Assembly: GCA_030827515.1 (NCBI GenBank)
Contig: JAUREI010000017.1
Span: 1 to 35,782, forward strand
Origin: Prosthecobacter sp.
GTDB taxonomy: Bacteria > Verrucomicrobiota > Verrucomicrobiia > Verrucomicrobiales > Verrucomicrobiaceae
DNA length: 35,782 nt
Direction: 5' to 3'
Made by a program: the position numbers and the translations under genes. How positions within the stretch are numbered: position 1 is the first letter of the stretch; the number at the start of each line of letters is the position of its first letter. Of this stretch, positions 9,406 through 17,842 are shown one piece after another. The notes beneath the pieces were generated by a model. That model was not told the DNA's origin and made no database searches. It saw only the letters and a list, made by a program, of their open reading frames with translations.

Positions 9406-9443
9406 GGGCGCATGGAGTTCCCCTCCATGCGCCCTTTGCTTTT
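9406..9443 (+). terminator. Strong intrinsic terminator
   Basis: A perfect 12-bp inverted repeat, GGGCGCATGGAG (9406-9417) and CTCCATGCGCCC (9423-9434), with a 5-nt loop is followed by TTTGCTTTT. Two smaller perfect hairpins precede it (9350-9366 and 9368-9385). The terminator would end transcription from the decayed outer-membrane gene and insulates the site-2 protease gene, whose start lies 25 bp beyond. Confidence 0.85.
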
Positions 9444-9468
9444 GCCGGTGGGACGCGTAGGGTGCGCC

Positions 9469-10566
9469 ATGAGAGGGTCCTTCAAAGTCGCCACGATCGC
9501 CGGCACCGAGGTGCGCATCCACCTCACCTTTCTCATCCTGCTGGTTTTCGTCGCCCTGCACGGACTCAGCCGCGGCGGCGGCGCTGCCGGAGCGCTGGAT
9601 GCAGTGCTCTTCATCAGCGCCATGTTCCTCTGCGTGCTGCTCCATGAGTTCGGCCATGTCTTTGCCGCTCGCGGCTACGGCATCCGCACGCCGGACATCA
9701 CCCTTCTGCCGATCGGTGGGGTCGCCCGCCTGGAGCGCATGCCGCGCACCCCGGCCCACGAACTGGTCGTCGCGGTTTGCGGCCCGCTGGTCAATGTCGG
9801 CATCGCCGCCCTGATCTTTCTCGGGCTAGGTCTGCGCCCCGACCTGGATCCGGCCAACTTCCGCTTCGAGCAGTCCGGCCATTTCTGGGAAAAACTGCTG
9901 CTCTGGAATCTGCTGATGGTGGCCTTCAACTTGGTGCCCGCCTTCCCCATGGATGGCGGCCGCGTGCTGCGCGCCCTGCTGGCCATGGCCGTTGATTACG
10001 GCAGGGCCACCCGCTGGGCGGCGACCATCGGCCAGGGCATCGCCCTTTCGGTCGTGCTGTGGATGCTGCTTGGTGGCATCCCCTTCCAACCCATCCTGCT
10101 GCTCATCGCCTTCTTCATCTTCATGGCGGCCGGACAGGAGGCTGCCTCTGTCGCCGAAACCGAGGCCACCCGTGGCCTGCGTGTGCGCGATGCCATGATG
10201 ACCGAGTTCCATGTGCTGCCGGCCGACGCAGTGCTCGGCGATGCCGTCGAACGCCTGCTGGCCGGTTCCCAGCACGATTTTCCCGTGATGGATGGCGGCG
10301 GTGAACTGCTCGGTCTGCTCAGCCGCCAACGCCTCATCGAGGGTCTCGCCAAACATGGCAGCCTGCACCGGGTCGCCGGCCTCGCCGAGGACTGCCCGGA
10401 GTCCCTCGAACCCGCCGCCCGCTTGACCGAGGCCCTCGAACGCCTGCGCGCCACGTCCTGCCCGATGCTGCCGGTGTTCGACCCCTCAACCGGCCGCCTC
10501 GTCGGCCTGCTCACCGCCGAAAACGTCGCCGAAGTCCTCATGGTGCGCGCGGCGTTGGGAAGGTAA
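9469..10566 (+). CDS. Site-2 protease family (M50) membrane metalloprotease with C-terminal CBS pair
   Basis: A 365-residue membrane protein combining an M50 intramembrane protease domain with two CBS domains. The zinc motif HEFGH lies at residues 59-63 within a hydrophobic segment, and the third ligand motif NLVPAFPMDGGR places Asp162 as expected. About six hydrophobic spans run from residue 15 to 225. Residues about 240-365 form the CBS pair (RDAMMTEFHVLP, then PVMDGGGELLGLLSR, then VFDPSTGRLVGLLT), which in this family probably senses adenine nucleotides. Such SpoIVFB-like proteases cleave membrane-bound substrates, often releasing regulators; no partner is encoded nearby. The start at 9469 was chosen because upstream in-frame codons run through the preceding terminator. 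A weak AGGGTG lies just ahead of the start. Confidence 0.92.
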   Translation: MRGSFKVATIAGTEVRIHLTFLILLVFVALHGLSRGGGAAGALDAVLFISAMFLCVLLHEFGHVFAARGYGIRTPDITLLPIGGVARLERMPRTPAHELVVAVCGPLVNVGIAALIFLGLGLRPDLDPANFRFEQSGHFWEKLLLWNLLMVAFNLVPAFPMDGGRVLRALLAMAVDYGRATRWAATIGQGIALSVVLWMLLGGIPFQPILLLIAFFIFMAAGQEAASVAETEATRGLRVRDAMMTEFHVLPADAVLGDAVERLLAGSQHDFPVMDGGGELLGLLSRQRLIEGLAKHGSLHRVAGLAEDCPESLEPAARLTEALERLRATSCPMLPVFDPSTGRLVGLLTAENVAEVLMVRAALGR

Positions 10567-10611
10567 GGAACAGCTTTATTGACCCCCGATTCCCCTTGAG
10601 AACACCGGTGG

Positions 10612-10629
10612 CCGGGTGGAAATACCCGG
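10612..10629 (+). promoter_or_regulatory. Small hairpin in the prfC leader
   Basis: CCGGGT (10612-10617) and ACCCGG (10624-10629) form a perfect 6-bp stem with a 6-nt loop, ending six bases before the prfC start codon. No Shine-Dalgarno sequence is visible. The hairpin could restrict ribosome access, or it could be incidental. Confidence 0.3.
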
Positions 10630-10635
10630 TTCCTA

Positions 10636-12249
10636 ATGTCTGCCGCCTCTGAAATCGCCCGCCGCCGCACCTTTGCCATCATTTCGCACCCTGACGCGGG
10701 CAAGACGACGCTGACTGAAAAGCTGCTCCTCTACGGCGGCGCGGTGCAGTTGGCGGGCAGTGTCACGGCGCGCAAGAACCAGCGCGCGACCACCTCTGAC
10801 TGGATGGAGCTGGAGAAGCAGCGCGGTATTTCGGTGTCATCGACGGTGCTGCAGTTCGAGTACAAGGACTGCGTGGTCAACCTGCTCGACACCCCGGGCC
10901 ACAAGGACTTCTCCGAGGACACCTACCGCGTGCTCACCGCGGTTGATGCGGCGGTCATGGTCATCGACGCCGGCAAGGGCATCGAGGCGCAGACCCTGAA
11001 GCTGTTTGAGGTCTGTCGCCGCCGCGGCGTGCCGATCTTCACCTTCATGAACAAGCTTGACCGGCCGGCGCGGCCGCCACTCGAGCTGCTCGATGAGCTG
11101 GAGCGGGTGCTGGGCATCGCCTCCTGCCCGATCAACTGGCCGCTCGGCGACGGCGTCGATTTCAAGGGTGTGTACGACCGCGAGACGCGTCAGGTGCACC
11201 TTTTCGAGCGCACGGTCGGCGGCAAGTTCCGCGCGCCGGTGAACGTCCAGGACATCCACGATGATGCCGTGCGCGACGCCTTGCCGCCGCTGGTGTACGC
11301 CCGGGTCTGTGAGGAGCTGGAGCTGCTGGAAATGGTTGGCGCGCCGTTCTCGATGGACAACATCCGCAAGGGCCAGTTGACGCCGGTGTTCTTCGGCAGC
11401 GCCATGAACAATTTCGGGGTGCAGCTCATGCTCGACCGTTTCCTCGATCTGGCGCCGCCGCCGGCGCCGCGCCAGGTGGGCGAGGAGATCCTCATGCCGG
11501 AGAACCCGGCCTTCAGCGGTTTCGTCTTCAAGATCCAGGCGAACATGAACCCGCGCCACCGCGACCACGTGGCCTTCATCCGCATCGTCTCCGGCTGCTT
11601 CCAGCGCGACATGAGCGCGATCAACACCCGCACCGGCACGAAGATGCGCCTGGGTAACTCGCAGCGGCTGTTCGCTCAGGAGCGCGAGACGGTGAACGAG
11701 GCCTGGGCCGGCGACGTTGTTGGCTTGGTCGGCAATTACGGCTTCCAGATTGGCGACACGCTGGCGGAGGATCCCAAAATTCGCTTCGACGAGATGCCGC
11801 GCTTCGCGCCCGAGTGCTTTGCCTACCTGCACAACGAGAACACCTCGAAGTTCAAGCGTTTCCGCGACGGCCTCGACCAGTTGCTCAAGGAGGGGGTTGC
11901 ACAGCCCTTTGAGTTGCCCGACGCCGCCGTGCGCGTGCCCCTGCTCGGCGCCGTGGGTCCGTTGCAGTTCGACGTCCTGAAATACCGGCTTGAGACCGAG
12001 TACAACGCCGAGGTGCGCCTTGAGTTCGCTCCCTGGACCCTGGTGCGTTGGTTGCGTGAGAAAAACCCGGCGGACAAGCCGAAAGCAAAGGAGACAAACC
12101 CGCGTCCCGAATTGGCCGCCTCCTATGGCACCACGCTCGCGCTCGACAGTGCCAACCAGTGGGTGGCGCTGTTCAGCGACAAGGTGAGCTGTGGCTATTT
12201 CGAGACCAAGAACGCCGACAAGTTCGACATCAGTCCCTATCCGTTCTGA
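10636..12249 (+). CDS. prfC: Peptide chain release factor 3 (RF3 GTPase)
   Basis: A 537-residue translational GTPase that recycles RF1 and RF2 from the ribosome after peptide release. The G motifs are clear: SHPDAGKTT (G1, near residue 18), the switch region around RGISVSSTVLQF (G2), DTPGHKDFSED (G3) and FMNKLDRP (G4). The sequence ARKNQRATTSDWMELEKQRG is diagnostic of RF3 rather than EF-G. The C-terminal part carries the RF3-specific domains, including GPLQFDVLKYRLETEYNAEV. The length is normal (about 530). The ATG at 10636 begins the conserved N-terminus (MSAASEIARRRTFAIISHPD). The gene starts 69 bp after the protease gene, and its last 13 bases overlap the 3' end of the convergent hydrolase/glycosyltransferase gene. 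Confidence 0.97.
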   Translation: MSAASEIARRRTFAIISHPDAGKTTLTEKLLLYGGAVQLAGSVTARKNQRATTSDWMELEKQRGISVSSTVLQFEYKDCVVNLLDTPGHKDFSEDTYRVLTAVDAAVMVIDAGKGIEAQTLKLFEVCRRRGVPIFTFMNKLDRPARPPLELLDELERVLGIASCPINWPLGDGVDFKGVYDRETRQVHLFERTVGGKFRAPVNVQDIHDDAVRDALPPLVYARVCEELELLEMVGAPFSMDNIRKGQLTPVFFGSAMNNFGVQLMLDRFLDLAPPPAPRQVGEEILMPENPAFSGFVFKIQANMNPRHRDHVAFIRIVSGCFQRDMSAINTRTGTKMRLGNSQRLFAQERETVNEAWAGDVVGLVGNYGFQIGDTLAEDPKIRFDEMPRFAPECFAYLHNENTSKFKRFRDGLDQLLKEGVAQPFELPDAAVRVPLLGAVGPLQFDVLKYRLETEYNAEVRLEFAPWTLVRWLREKNPADKPKAKETNPRPELAASYGTTLALDSANQWVALFSDKVSCGYFETKNADKFDISPYPF

Positions 12250-14759
12250 AGGTCCCGCCCGCAGGTTTGCAGGCCCGCGCGACCGGCGGCGACCCGGATG
12301 CTGTGATGAAGCGTGCTGCGTGCGATGAGGACAACGGCGGCCGTGCTCAGGCCGAGCGCGGCGAGGCCGATGCAGGCGGGTTCGCTGCCGGCGGCGGCAT
12401 TCCAGGCTAGCAGACCCAGAGTGCCTGCGAGAACGAGGGCGAGCAGTGGCGGGAATCGCAACTGGCTGCGCACGCGCAGCAGGCAATGCTCGTCACGGTG
12501 GTATTCCTCGACGGTGAGGATGGCCGGCGAGAGATCGGCCTCAGGACGGAGTTCAAGATCAAAATCCTGCCAGCCGTCGTCGCCGCGCACCGCCCCGTGG
12601 ACAGCGCGCACGCAGGTCTCGAACTCGCGAAGGAAGGCCTCGCGGCACGGTCCAGCCTCGCTCCAGAACGGTTGTTCGCCCAGGGGCAGGACCCACTTGG
12701 GGCTTGGCGAAGGGGAGGCCTGCCAGCAGGGACCACGGCCTGGCGCGGCGCCAAGGTCGAGCATGCCAAGCAGGCGCGCGCCTTCGCGCACGAGCGGCTG
12801 CAGCCAGCACAGGACGAGGCGCAGCAGGCGTTCACGCACACTGAGCCGGAAGGGGGCGGGCGGCAGATGGCGGGCACGACCGGCGGCGAGCAGCCAGGAA
12901 GCGGCAAAGACGCCCGCTGCGAACGCTGGCAGACCCAGGGCGAGAAAAAGCACGGCCAGGGCCACCCAGATCAACCCGCTGAACCAGTCGGCCCAGCAGC
13001 GCGGACCTTGTTGGTAGATGCCCTGAAACAGCCCCAGGCCGAATGGGCCGTGAAAAATGCGCCCGGGAGCGAGGTCGCCACCGGTCTGATCGCCGTAGAT
13101 GCCGCCGCTCCAGCGTGCGCCGCCAAGCAGGCCGAATCGCTGCGGATGATCCTTCATTAACAGGGCTTCGGCACGGCCATAGCCGGCCTGCTGGCGCAGG
13201 TAGGCTCGCGTCTGATAGCGGCGATGGTGCCAGACCATGGCCCCGGGCGCGTAGCGCAGACGCCCCCCGGCTTCACGCAGGCGCCAGCAGACATCGACAT
13301 CGTCACCGGCCGCGACATAGGGGGCATGGAAGCCGCCGATTTCCAGCAGCGCCTTCTTGCGGATCGCGAGGTTGCAGCCGGGCAGGTGCTCGGCTTCGAC
13401 GTCGTCGAGCAGCACATGCACCGGGGCACCGGGTGCGGCGGCGACGACGGCTTCGGTGCGGTTGCGCGGCGGTGGCGGGATGTTGGGGCCGCCGGCGGCG
13501 ACCCATTGCGGATCGTCGAAGGCTTCGGCGAGCCGGTCGAGCCAGTCCGGTTCGGCCAGGCAGTCATCATCGGTGTAGGCGAGGATGTCGCCCGTGGCGA
13601 GTTTGGCTCCGAGATTGCGTGCGGCGCTCAGTCCGGCGTGATCCTGACGATGGCAGCAGACGAACGGGAAGGCCCGGGCGATCGCGGCGATGTCCTGGGT
13701 TGAACCGTCGTCGATGAGCAGGACTTCGTGATCCGGATGGCTCAGCCGGCCGAGTGAATCGAGGCAGGCGCGCAGGGTCGCGCCACCATTGTGGGTGCAG
13801 ACGATGACGGAAAAACGCGCCCGAGCGGCTGGCGGCGGTGCGAGCTCTTCAAGGCAGGCCTGGCAAACCGGTCGCTCGCGGCGGTCGGCATCGACGAGAC
13901 CGAACCGCCAGCCCTCCACCGTGCGCCCTCCCCGGTGCCATTCGTCGGTGTAACTGAACCAGACTTCGCCGGCAACGGCCGCCGCCTTGAGTGCGGCCCG
14001 CTGCTGGAGCAGGGCTTCGGCCTGGGCCGCTTCACCGTGTCGGGCGGCATCGAGCCCGTGTTCGGTGATCACGAGAGGCTTGTTGCCCGCGAGATTTTGC
14101 AGGCGCAGAAGGTAGGCGCGCAGGGCCGACGGGTCTTCGAGATAGACGTTGCAGGCCACCCAGTCGGCATTGCGCGGGATGAGATACTCGGTGCTTGGGT
14201 AGCCGGCGTAACTGAACAGCCGTTCCGGCGCGGCGGCCCGACCGACCTCGATGAGTTCCTCCAGAAAATCGCGGACACGCGCCGGACCAAGCCAACGCAC
14301 GAGGGTCTTTTCGATCTCGTTGCCGATCAGGATTGCCGCGACCTCCGGATGGCTGGCCAGCCGCGCAGCCTCGTCACGCACCGCAGCGAGGATCTCGCGC
14401 CGCCCCTGCGGGTGGCGCAGAAAATCGACGTGATCGGTCCAGGAGACGCCGACCAGCAGGTGCAGGCCTTCGCGGCCCGCGGCCTTGAGCACGGCGTCGC
14501 TGGGCGGTTGATAGACACGCACCGTGTTGAAGTTCAGCCGACGGATGCGGGCAAAATCTTCCGCCAGCCGGTCATCGGTCGGGAAGGGTTCGCCGCGAGG
14601 ATTGGACTGAAAGGGTCCATAGCTGACACCGCGAAGGTGCCAGCGCGCGCCGCCGGCACGCAGCCACTTGCCGGCCGTGGTGACAGCGGTGGGTGGCGGC
14701 GTGGATGGCGGCGGCATTCGGGTCCCAGTCAAGCATGGACGTGCGGCGGGGCAAAGCAT
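12237..14759 (-). CDS. Glycoside hydrolase (GH2/GH5-like TIM barrel) fused to GT2 glycosyltransferase, membrane protein
   Basis: About 840 residues with two catalytic domains. Residues about 25-300 look like a clan-A TIM-barrel glycosidase: WHLRGVSYGPF, FNTVRVYQPP, then IGNEIEK with E148 as likely acid/base and ITEHGLDA with E233 as likely nucleophile. A GT2 domain follows from about 316: FSVIVCTHNGGATLRACLDS, LLIDDGST, AYTDDDCLAEPDW as the DxD-like metal site, DDVDVCWRLREAGG, and QAGYGRAEALL near the usual Q-x-x-R-W region. Two membrane spans and a C-terminal region with two more spans complete it. A role in making or trimming a cell-surface polysaccharide is inferred. The start is uncertain: GTG at 14792, ATG at 14759 or ATG at 14717, none with a good ribosome-binding site. 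Its stop lies inside the end of prfC. Confidence 0.8.
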   Translation of the reverse strand: MLCPAARPCLTGTRMPPPSTPPPTAVTTAGKWLRAGGARWHLRGVSYGPFQSNPRGEPFPTDDRLAEDFARIRRLNFNTVRVYQPPSDAVLKAAGREGLHLLVGVSWTDHVDFLRHPQGRREILAAVRDEAARLASHPEVAAILIGNEIEKTLVRWLGPARVRDFLEELIEVGRAAAPERLFSYAGYPSTEYLIPRNADWVACNVYLEDPSALRAYLLRLQNLAGNKPLVITEHGLDAARHGEAAQAEALLQQRAALKAAAVAGEVWFSYTDEWHRGGRTVEGWRFGLVDADRRERPVCQACLEELAPPPAARARFSVIVCTHNGGATLRACLDSLGRLSHPDHEVLLIDDGSTQDIAAIARAFPFVCCHRQDHAGLSAARNLGAKLATGDILAYTDDDCLAEPDWLDRLAEAFDDPQWVAAGGPNIPPPPRNRTEAVVAAAPGAPVHVLLDDVEAEHLPGCNLAIRKKALLEIGGFHAPYVAAGDDVDVCWRLREAGGRLRYAPGAMVWHHRRYQTRAYLRQQAGYGRAEALLMKDHPQRFGLLGGARWSGGIYGDQTGGDLAPGRIFHGPFGLGLFQGIYQQGPRCWADWFSGLIWVALAVLFLALGLPAFAAGVFAASWLLAAGRARHLPPAPFRLSVRERLLRLVLCWLQPLVREGARLLGMLDLGAAPGRGPCWQASPSPSPKWVLPLGEQPFWSEAGPCREAFLREFETCVRAVHGAVRGDDGWQDFDLELRPEADLSPAILTVEEYHRDEHCLLRVRSQLRFPPLLALVLAGTLGLLAWNAAAGSEPACIGLAALGLSTAAVVLIARSTLHHSIRVAAGRAGLQTCGRDLQNG

Positions 14760-14869
14760 TCGAGTGAGCTGAGGAGGCTTTTCCCAACCCACGGGTGCTG
14801 GCGGACAAGATGGATCTTAGGGGGATCGAATTGGCTTTCCTCGAAATCGGATCACCGCTAGGCTGCATC

Positions 14870-16003
14870 GTGGCCTCTTTGACCCGTCGCCGTTGCCTTC
14901 AGGGCCTTGCCGCCTGTCTTGCCGCGCCGAAACTGGGGGCGCAGGAGCGGGGGCTGACGGAGGAGCAGTCGCGGCGGCTCGCCGAAATGGCCGAAGCGGC
15001 CCTGCGCGAGGAGGTGATCCCGGGCCTGTCGCTGGCCATCGCACGGCAGGGGCGGTTGGTCCATCGCGCCGCCTTTGGCCTGGCGGATGCGGGGGAGCCC
15101 TGCACCCCGGCGCATCAGTTTCGGCTGGCGAGTGTCTCCAAACCGATCACCTCCGTGGTGATCCACCGCTTGTTTGAGCAGGGACGGCTGGCGCCTGGAG
15201 ATCGGGTTTTTGGCGCGGCCGGCCGGCTGCCCCAATTTGAGACACCGACTCCGGCGCATCGGGCCATCACGATCCAGCACCTGCTGACCCACACCTGCGG
15301 CGGTTGGGGCAACAAAAAGAATGACCCCATGTTTCAGCAGGGGCAGCTTGGCCATGAAGATCTGATTGCCTGGACGCTGCGCACGATTCCCCTCGAAGGG
15401 GAACCCGGCCAGGGGTACGCCTATTCGAACTTCGGTTACTGTTTGCTCGGCCGCGTCATCGAGGCGGTTACCGGCGAGACCTATGAAACCGCAACCCGGC
15501 GCCTGGTGCTCGCCCCCTGTGGGGCCGCCGGCATGACAATGGCCGGTAGTTCACGCTCCGAACGTCAGCCGGGCGAGGTGGTTTACCACGGTACCCAGGG
15601 CGAGGATCCCTACCGGCCCGGCATGAACATCCGGCGCATGGATTCCCATGGGGGATGGCTTGCCAGCGCGGAGGAGGTGGTGCGATTTCTGGTGCATGTC
15701 GATGGCCATGCCGGCGCGCCGGATCTGCTGCAGCCGGCAACCCTGCAGGCCATGACCACGCCAACGACCGCCGGCCCCGGGTATGCGCGCGGCTGGAGCG
15801 TCAATGCCCGCCCGAACTGGTGGCATGGCGGCAGTCTGCCCGGCACGAGCACGCTCGCCGTGCGAACGGCCTCCGGTCTGTGCTGGGCGGTGCTGGCCAA
15901 CACTCGCCGGCGCAATCGCGAGGAACCCGGCCGGGACACCGGGGTGGTTCTGGATCGACTGATGTGGCGGTTGGTTCGTTCAGTGCCGGAATGGCAGGCC
16001 TGA
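14870..16003 (+). CDS. Exported serine hydrolase, beta-lactamase/penicillin-binding-protein-like
   Basis: A 377-residue protein with the penicillin-recognising fold of class C beta-lactamases and D-Ala-D-Ala peptidases. With a GTG start at 14870, catalytic S88 and K91 form SVSK, Y185 to N187 form YSN, and H319 begins HGGS, which replaces the KTG motif as in many esterase-like members. The N-terminus reads TRRRCLQGLAACLA, a twin-arginine-type signal with a hydrophobic stretch, so Tat export is likely. An ATG at 14810 is in frame but would add 20 residues before the signal. Substrates may be peptides or esters; antibiotic resistance should not be assumed. The stop lies one base from that of the convergent eda gene. 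Confidence 0.88.
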   Translation: MASLTRRRCLQGLAACLAAPKLGAQERGLTEEQSRRLAEMAEAALREEVIPGLSLAIARQGRLVHRAAFGLADAGEPCTPAHQFRLASVSKPITSVVIHRLFEQGRLAPGDRVFGAAGRLPQFETPTPAHRAITIQHLLTHTCGGWGNKKNDPMFQQGQLGHEDLIAWTLRTIPLEGEPGQGYAYSNFGYCLLGRVIEAVTGETYETATRRLVLAPCGAAGMTMAGSSRSERQPGEVVYHGTQGEDPYRPGMNIRRMDSHGGWLASAEEVVRFLVHVDGHAGAPDLLQPATLQAMTTPTTAGPGYARGWSVNARPNWWHGGSLPGTSTLAVRTASGLCWAVLANTRRRNREEPGRDTGVVLDRLMWRLVRSVPEWQA

Positions 16004-16004
16004 C

Positions 16005-16667
16005 TCAGGTTCCACCGCGCACGCGCGCCACCAGATCCGCCGCGTCGCGCGCGTTGGCACGGATCGCCTCCCAGTCGCGCCGCTGGACGAGATTGCGCGG
16101 TGCCAGCCAGGAACCGCCCAGGGCGAGCACGGAAGGTTCGCTCAGGTAGGCTTCGGCGTTGCCCGGTCCGACCCCGCCCAGCGGGATGAACTTCACACCC
16201 AGATGGGTGAAGGGGGCGGCAATCGTGCGCAGGTAGGCCAGGCCGCCGCAGGGTTCAGCGGGAAAAAACTTCAACAGGCGGGCATTTGCCTCGAGGGCGA
16301 TTTCGATGTCGGTCGGCGTGCAGACCCCGGGGGCGAAGGGCAGACCGCAACCGAGGGCGTGTTCGAGCACCCGCGGGTTGCAGCCGGGGGCGACCCCGAA
16401 GGCGGCGCCCGCGGCCTGGGCGTCGTCGACCTGCTCCGGGCGGAGGAGGGTCCCGGCCCCGGCGATCATGTCCGGCACCTCGGCGCGGATCCGGCGCAGG
16501 GCATCGAGGGCCGCCGGCGTGCGCAGGGTCAGTTCCATCGCGCGGATGCCGCCTTCGAAGAGAGCGTTGGCCAAAGGCACCGCATCGTCGGCGTTGTCGA
16601 GGATGAGCACGGCGAGGATGCCGGCCTGGTGCAGGCGCTCCTGAAGCGGGACAGGGAAGAGGTGCAT
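16005..16667 (-). CDS. eda: KDPG/KHG aldolase (2-keto-3-deoxy-6-phosphogluconate aldolase)
   Basis: A 220-residue cytoplasmic class I aldolase that cleaves 2-keto-3-deoxy-6-phosphogluconate to pyruvate and glyceraldehyde 3-phosphate, the last step of the Entner-Doudoroff and hexuronate routes; it may also cleave 4-hydroxy-2-oxoglutarate. E45 in MELTLRTP and the Schiff-base lysine K133 in LLKFFPAE fall at exactly the same numbers as in the E. coli enzyme. AGAGTLLRPEQ and GGVGPGNAEAYL (phosphate binding) are also present. The start at 16667 gives the normal length; 42 further in-frame residues upstream run into the divergent promoter region and do not look like protein. The divergent LacI regulator starts 106 bp away and probably controls it. 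A galactonate-type KDPGal aldolase is a possible variant. Confidence 0.93.
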   Translation of the reverse strand: MHLFPVPLQERLHQAGILAVLILDNADDAVPLANALFEGGIRAMELTLRTPAALDALRRIRAEVPDMIAGAGTLLRPEQVDDAQAAGAAFGVAPGCNPRVLEHALGCGLPFAPGVCTPTDIEIALEANARLLKFFPAEPCGGLAYLRTIAAPFTHLGVKFIPLGGVGPGNAEAYLSEPSVLALGGSWLAPRNLVQRRDWEAIRANARDAADLVARVRGGT

Positions 16668-16686
16668 GAAGTTCCAGCAAAGGCGG

Positions 16687-16696
16687 CGCAGCTGCG
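16687..16696. promoter_or_regulatory. Possible LacI-type operator between eda and lacI-like gene
   Basis: CGCAGCTGCG is a perfect 10-bp palindrome about 20 bp upstream of the eda start, within the 106-bp divergent region. LacI-family operators are short palindromes, usually with a central CG; this one has a central GC, and it is short enough to occur by chance in GC-rich DNA. Confidence 0.25.
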
Positions 16697-16773
16697 AGAT
16701 CAACCCGGAAGCGCAGGATGGGACGGGCAGGTTTTTTCTCGGCGCAGGCGCCTCGGGCGTGCTAGCGGTGGCA

Positions 16774-17823
16774 ATGGCCACAGTGCCCGCCACCCTTCAG
16801 GACATTGCCAACAGGACCGGCGTTTCGGTGATGACGGTGTCGCGCGCCCTGCGCGGGCAGAACCGGGTGGCGGCGACGACCCGGGAGCGCATTCTGGCCG
16901 CAGCGCGTGAACTCGATTATCAGCCCGACCCGCATCTGGCACGCCTGATGGGGTTGGTGCGCGCCCGCAAGCAGGTGCGCATTCGCGCCGTCATCGCCGT
17001 GATCCGTGAGGACGTGCCCGAGGATGGCCTGCTAACGCCATCCTATCAATACGTGCCGATCGAGGACATCCGCCGGCGCGCCCGCGGGCATGGCTACGAG
17101 GTTGAGGAGTTCTGGCTCGGGCGCGATGGCATGACCCCGCGCCGGTTGCAGAAGATCCTGCATGCACGCGGCATCGAGGGAGTCATCGTTTCGCCGCAGA
17201 GTCTGCAACTGCCCTGTGCCCGGCTCGACTATGCCCCCTTCGCTGCGGCCGCGTTTGGCTATGCCATGCGCGAACCGGCCCTGCACATGTGTGCAGGCAA
17301 CATGACGCTCGGCATCCAGACGGCGGCGAGGGAACTCGTGGCGCGCGGCTACCGCAGGATCGGCGTGGCGGTGACCCAGTGGATTGTCAACCGCTCCCAG
17401 TTCGGCTACAGCGGCGGCCTGTTTCACTGGCAGCAGGACCTGCCGGAGGGCGAGCGCGTGCCGATGCTGCTGTTTCCCGACAATGACATTAGCCGGGGCT
17501 ACGAAGTCTTTGCGCGGTGGATGCGGGCACACCGTCCCGACGCCCTGATCACCTTTGACACCCATGTGCCCGCCTGGCTGCGCCGGCTTGGCCTGCGCAT
17601 CCCGGAGGACCTTGGTTTTGTCGCCCACGACTGGACGCCTCGCATGCCTGAATTTGCCGGCATCTACCAGCAGCGCGACCACCTCGCTGCGGCTGCGGTG
17701 GATCTGGTGGTCACCCAGTTGTCGCAGAACGAACGCGGGGTGCCGGAGGTGCCGCGCCAGATCATGGTCCCCCCGAGATGGGTCGAGGGGCCGAGTGTGA
17801 GGAAACGCAGCGGTGACGAATGA
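16774..17823 (+). CDS. LacI family transcriptional regulator
   Basis: A 349-residue repressor-type protein. Residues about 6-40 form the LacI helix-turn-helix plus hinge: ATLQDIANRTGVSVMTVSRA is the diagnostic motif, followed by RERILAAARELDYQPDP. The remainder is a periplasmic-binding-protein-like effector domain with GIEGVIVSP, FAAAAFGYAM and a C-terminal EDLGFVAHDW, close to the family's usual IGFD-type strand. The start at 16774 puts the motif at the normal distance from the N-terminus; 36 extra upstream residues would not. It is divergent from eda, so a sugar acid or its breakdown product is a reasonable guess at the inducer (inference). Its end is 19 bp from the convergent AraC gene. 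Confidence 0.93.
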   Translation: MATVPATLQDIANRTGVSVMTVSRALRGQNRVAATTRERILAAARELDYQPDPHLARLMGLVRARKQVRIRAVIAVIREDVPEDGLLTPSYQYVPIEDIRRRARGHGYEVEEFWLGRDGMTPRRLQKILHARGIEGVIVSPQSLQLPCARLDYAPFAAAAFGYAMREPALHMCAGNMTLGIQTAARELVARGYRRIGVAVTQWIVNRSQFGYSGGLFHWQQDLPEGERVPMLLFPDNDISRGYEVFARWMRAHRPDALITFDTHVPAWLRRLGLRIPEDLGFVAHDWTPRMPEFAGIYQQRDHLAAAAVDLVVTQLSQNERGVPEVPRQIMVPPRWVEGPSVRKRSGDE

Positions 17824-17842
17824 CGAACCGAGAACCCGTGTG

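Noticed and set aside
10837-12486. 549-codon open frame on the minus strand opposite prfC
   Set aside because: It is a shadow of the RF3 gene, whose G motifs are unmistakable. The antisense product resembles no family.
14870-16003. Antibiotic-resistance beta-lactamase
   Set aside because: The SxxK, YxN and HGG motifs define the wider serine hydrolase family. HGG in place of KTG and the general context do not support a dedicated beta-lactamase.
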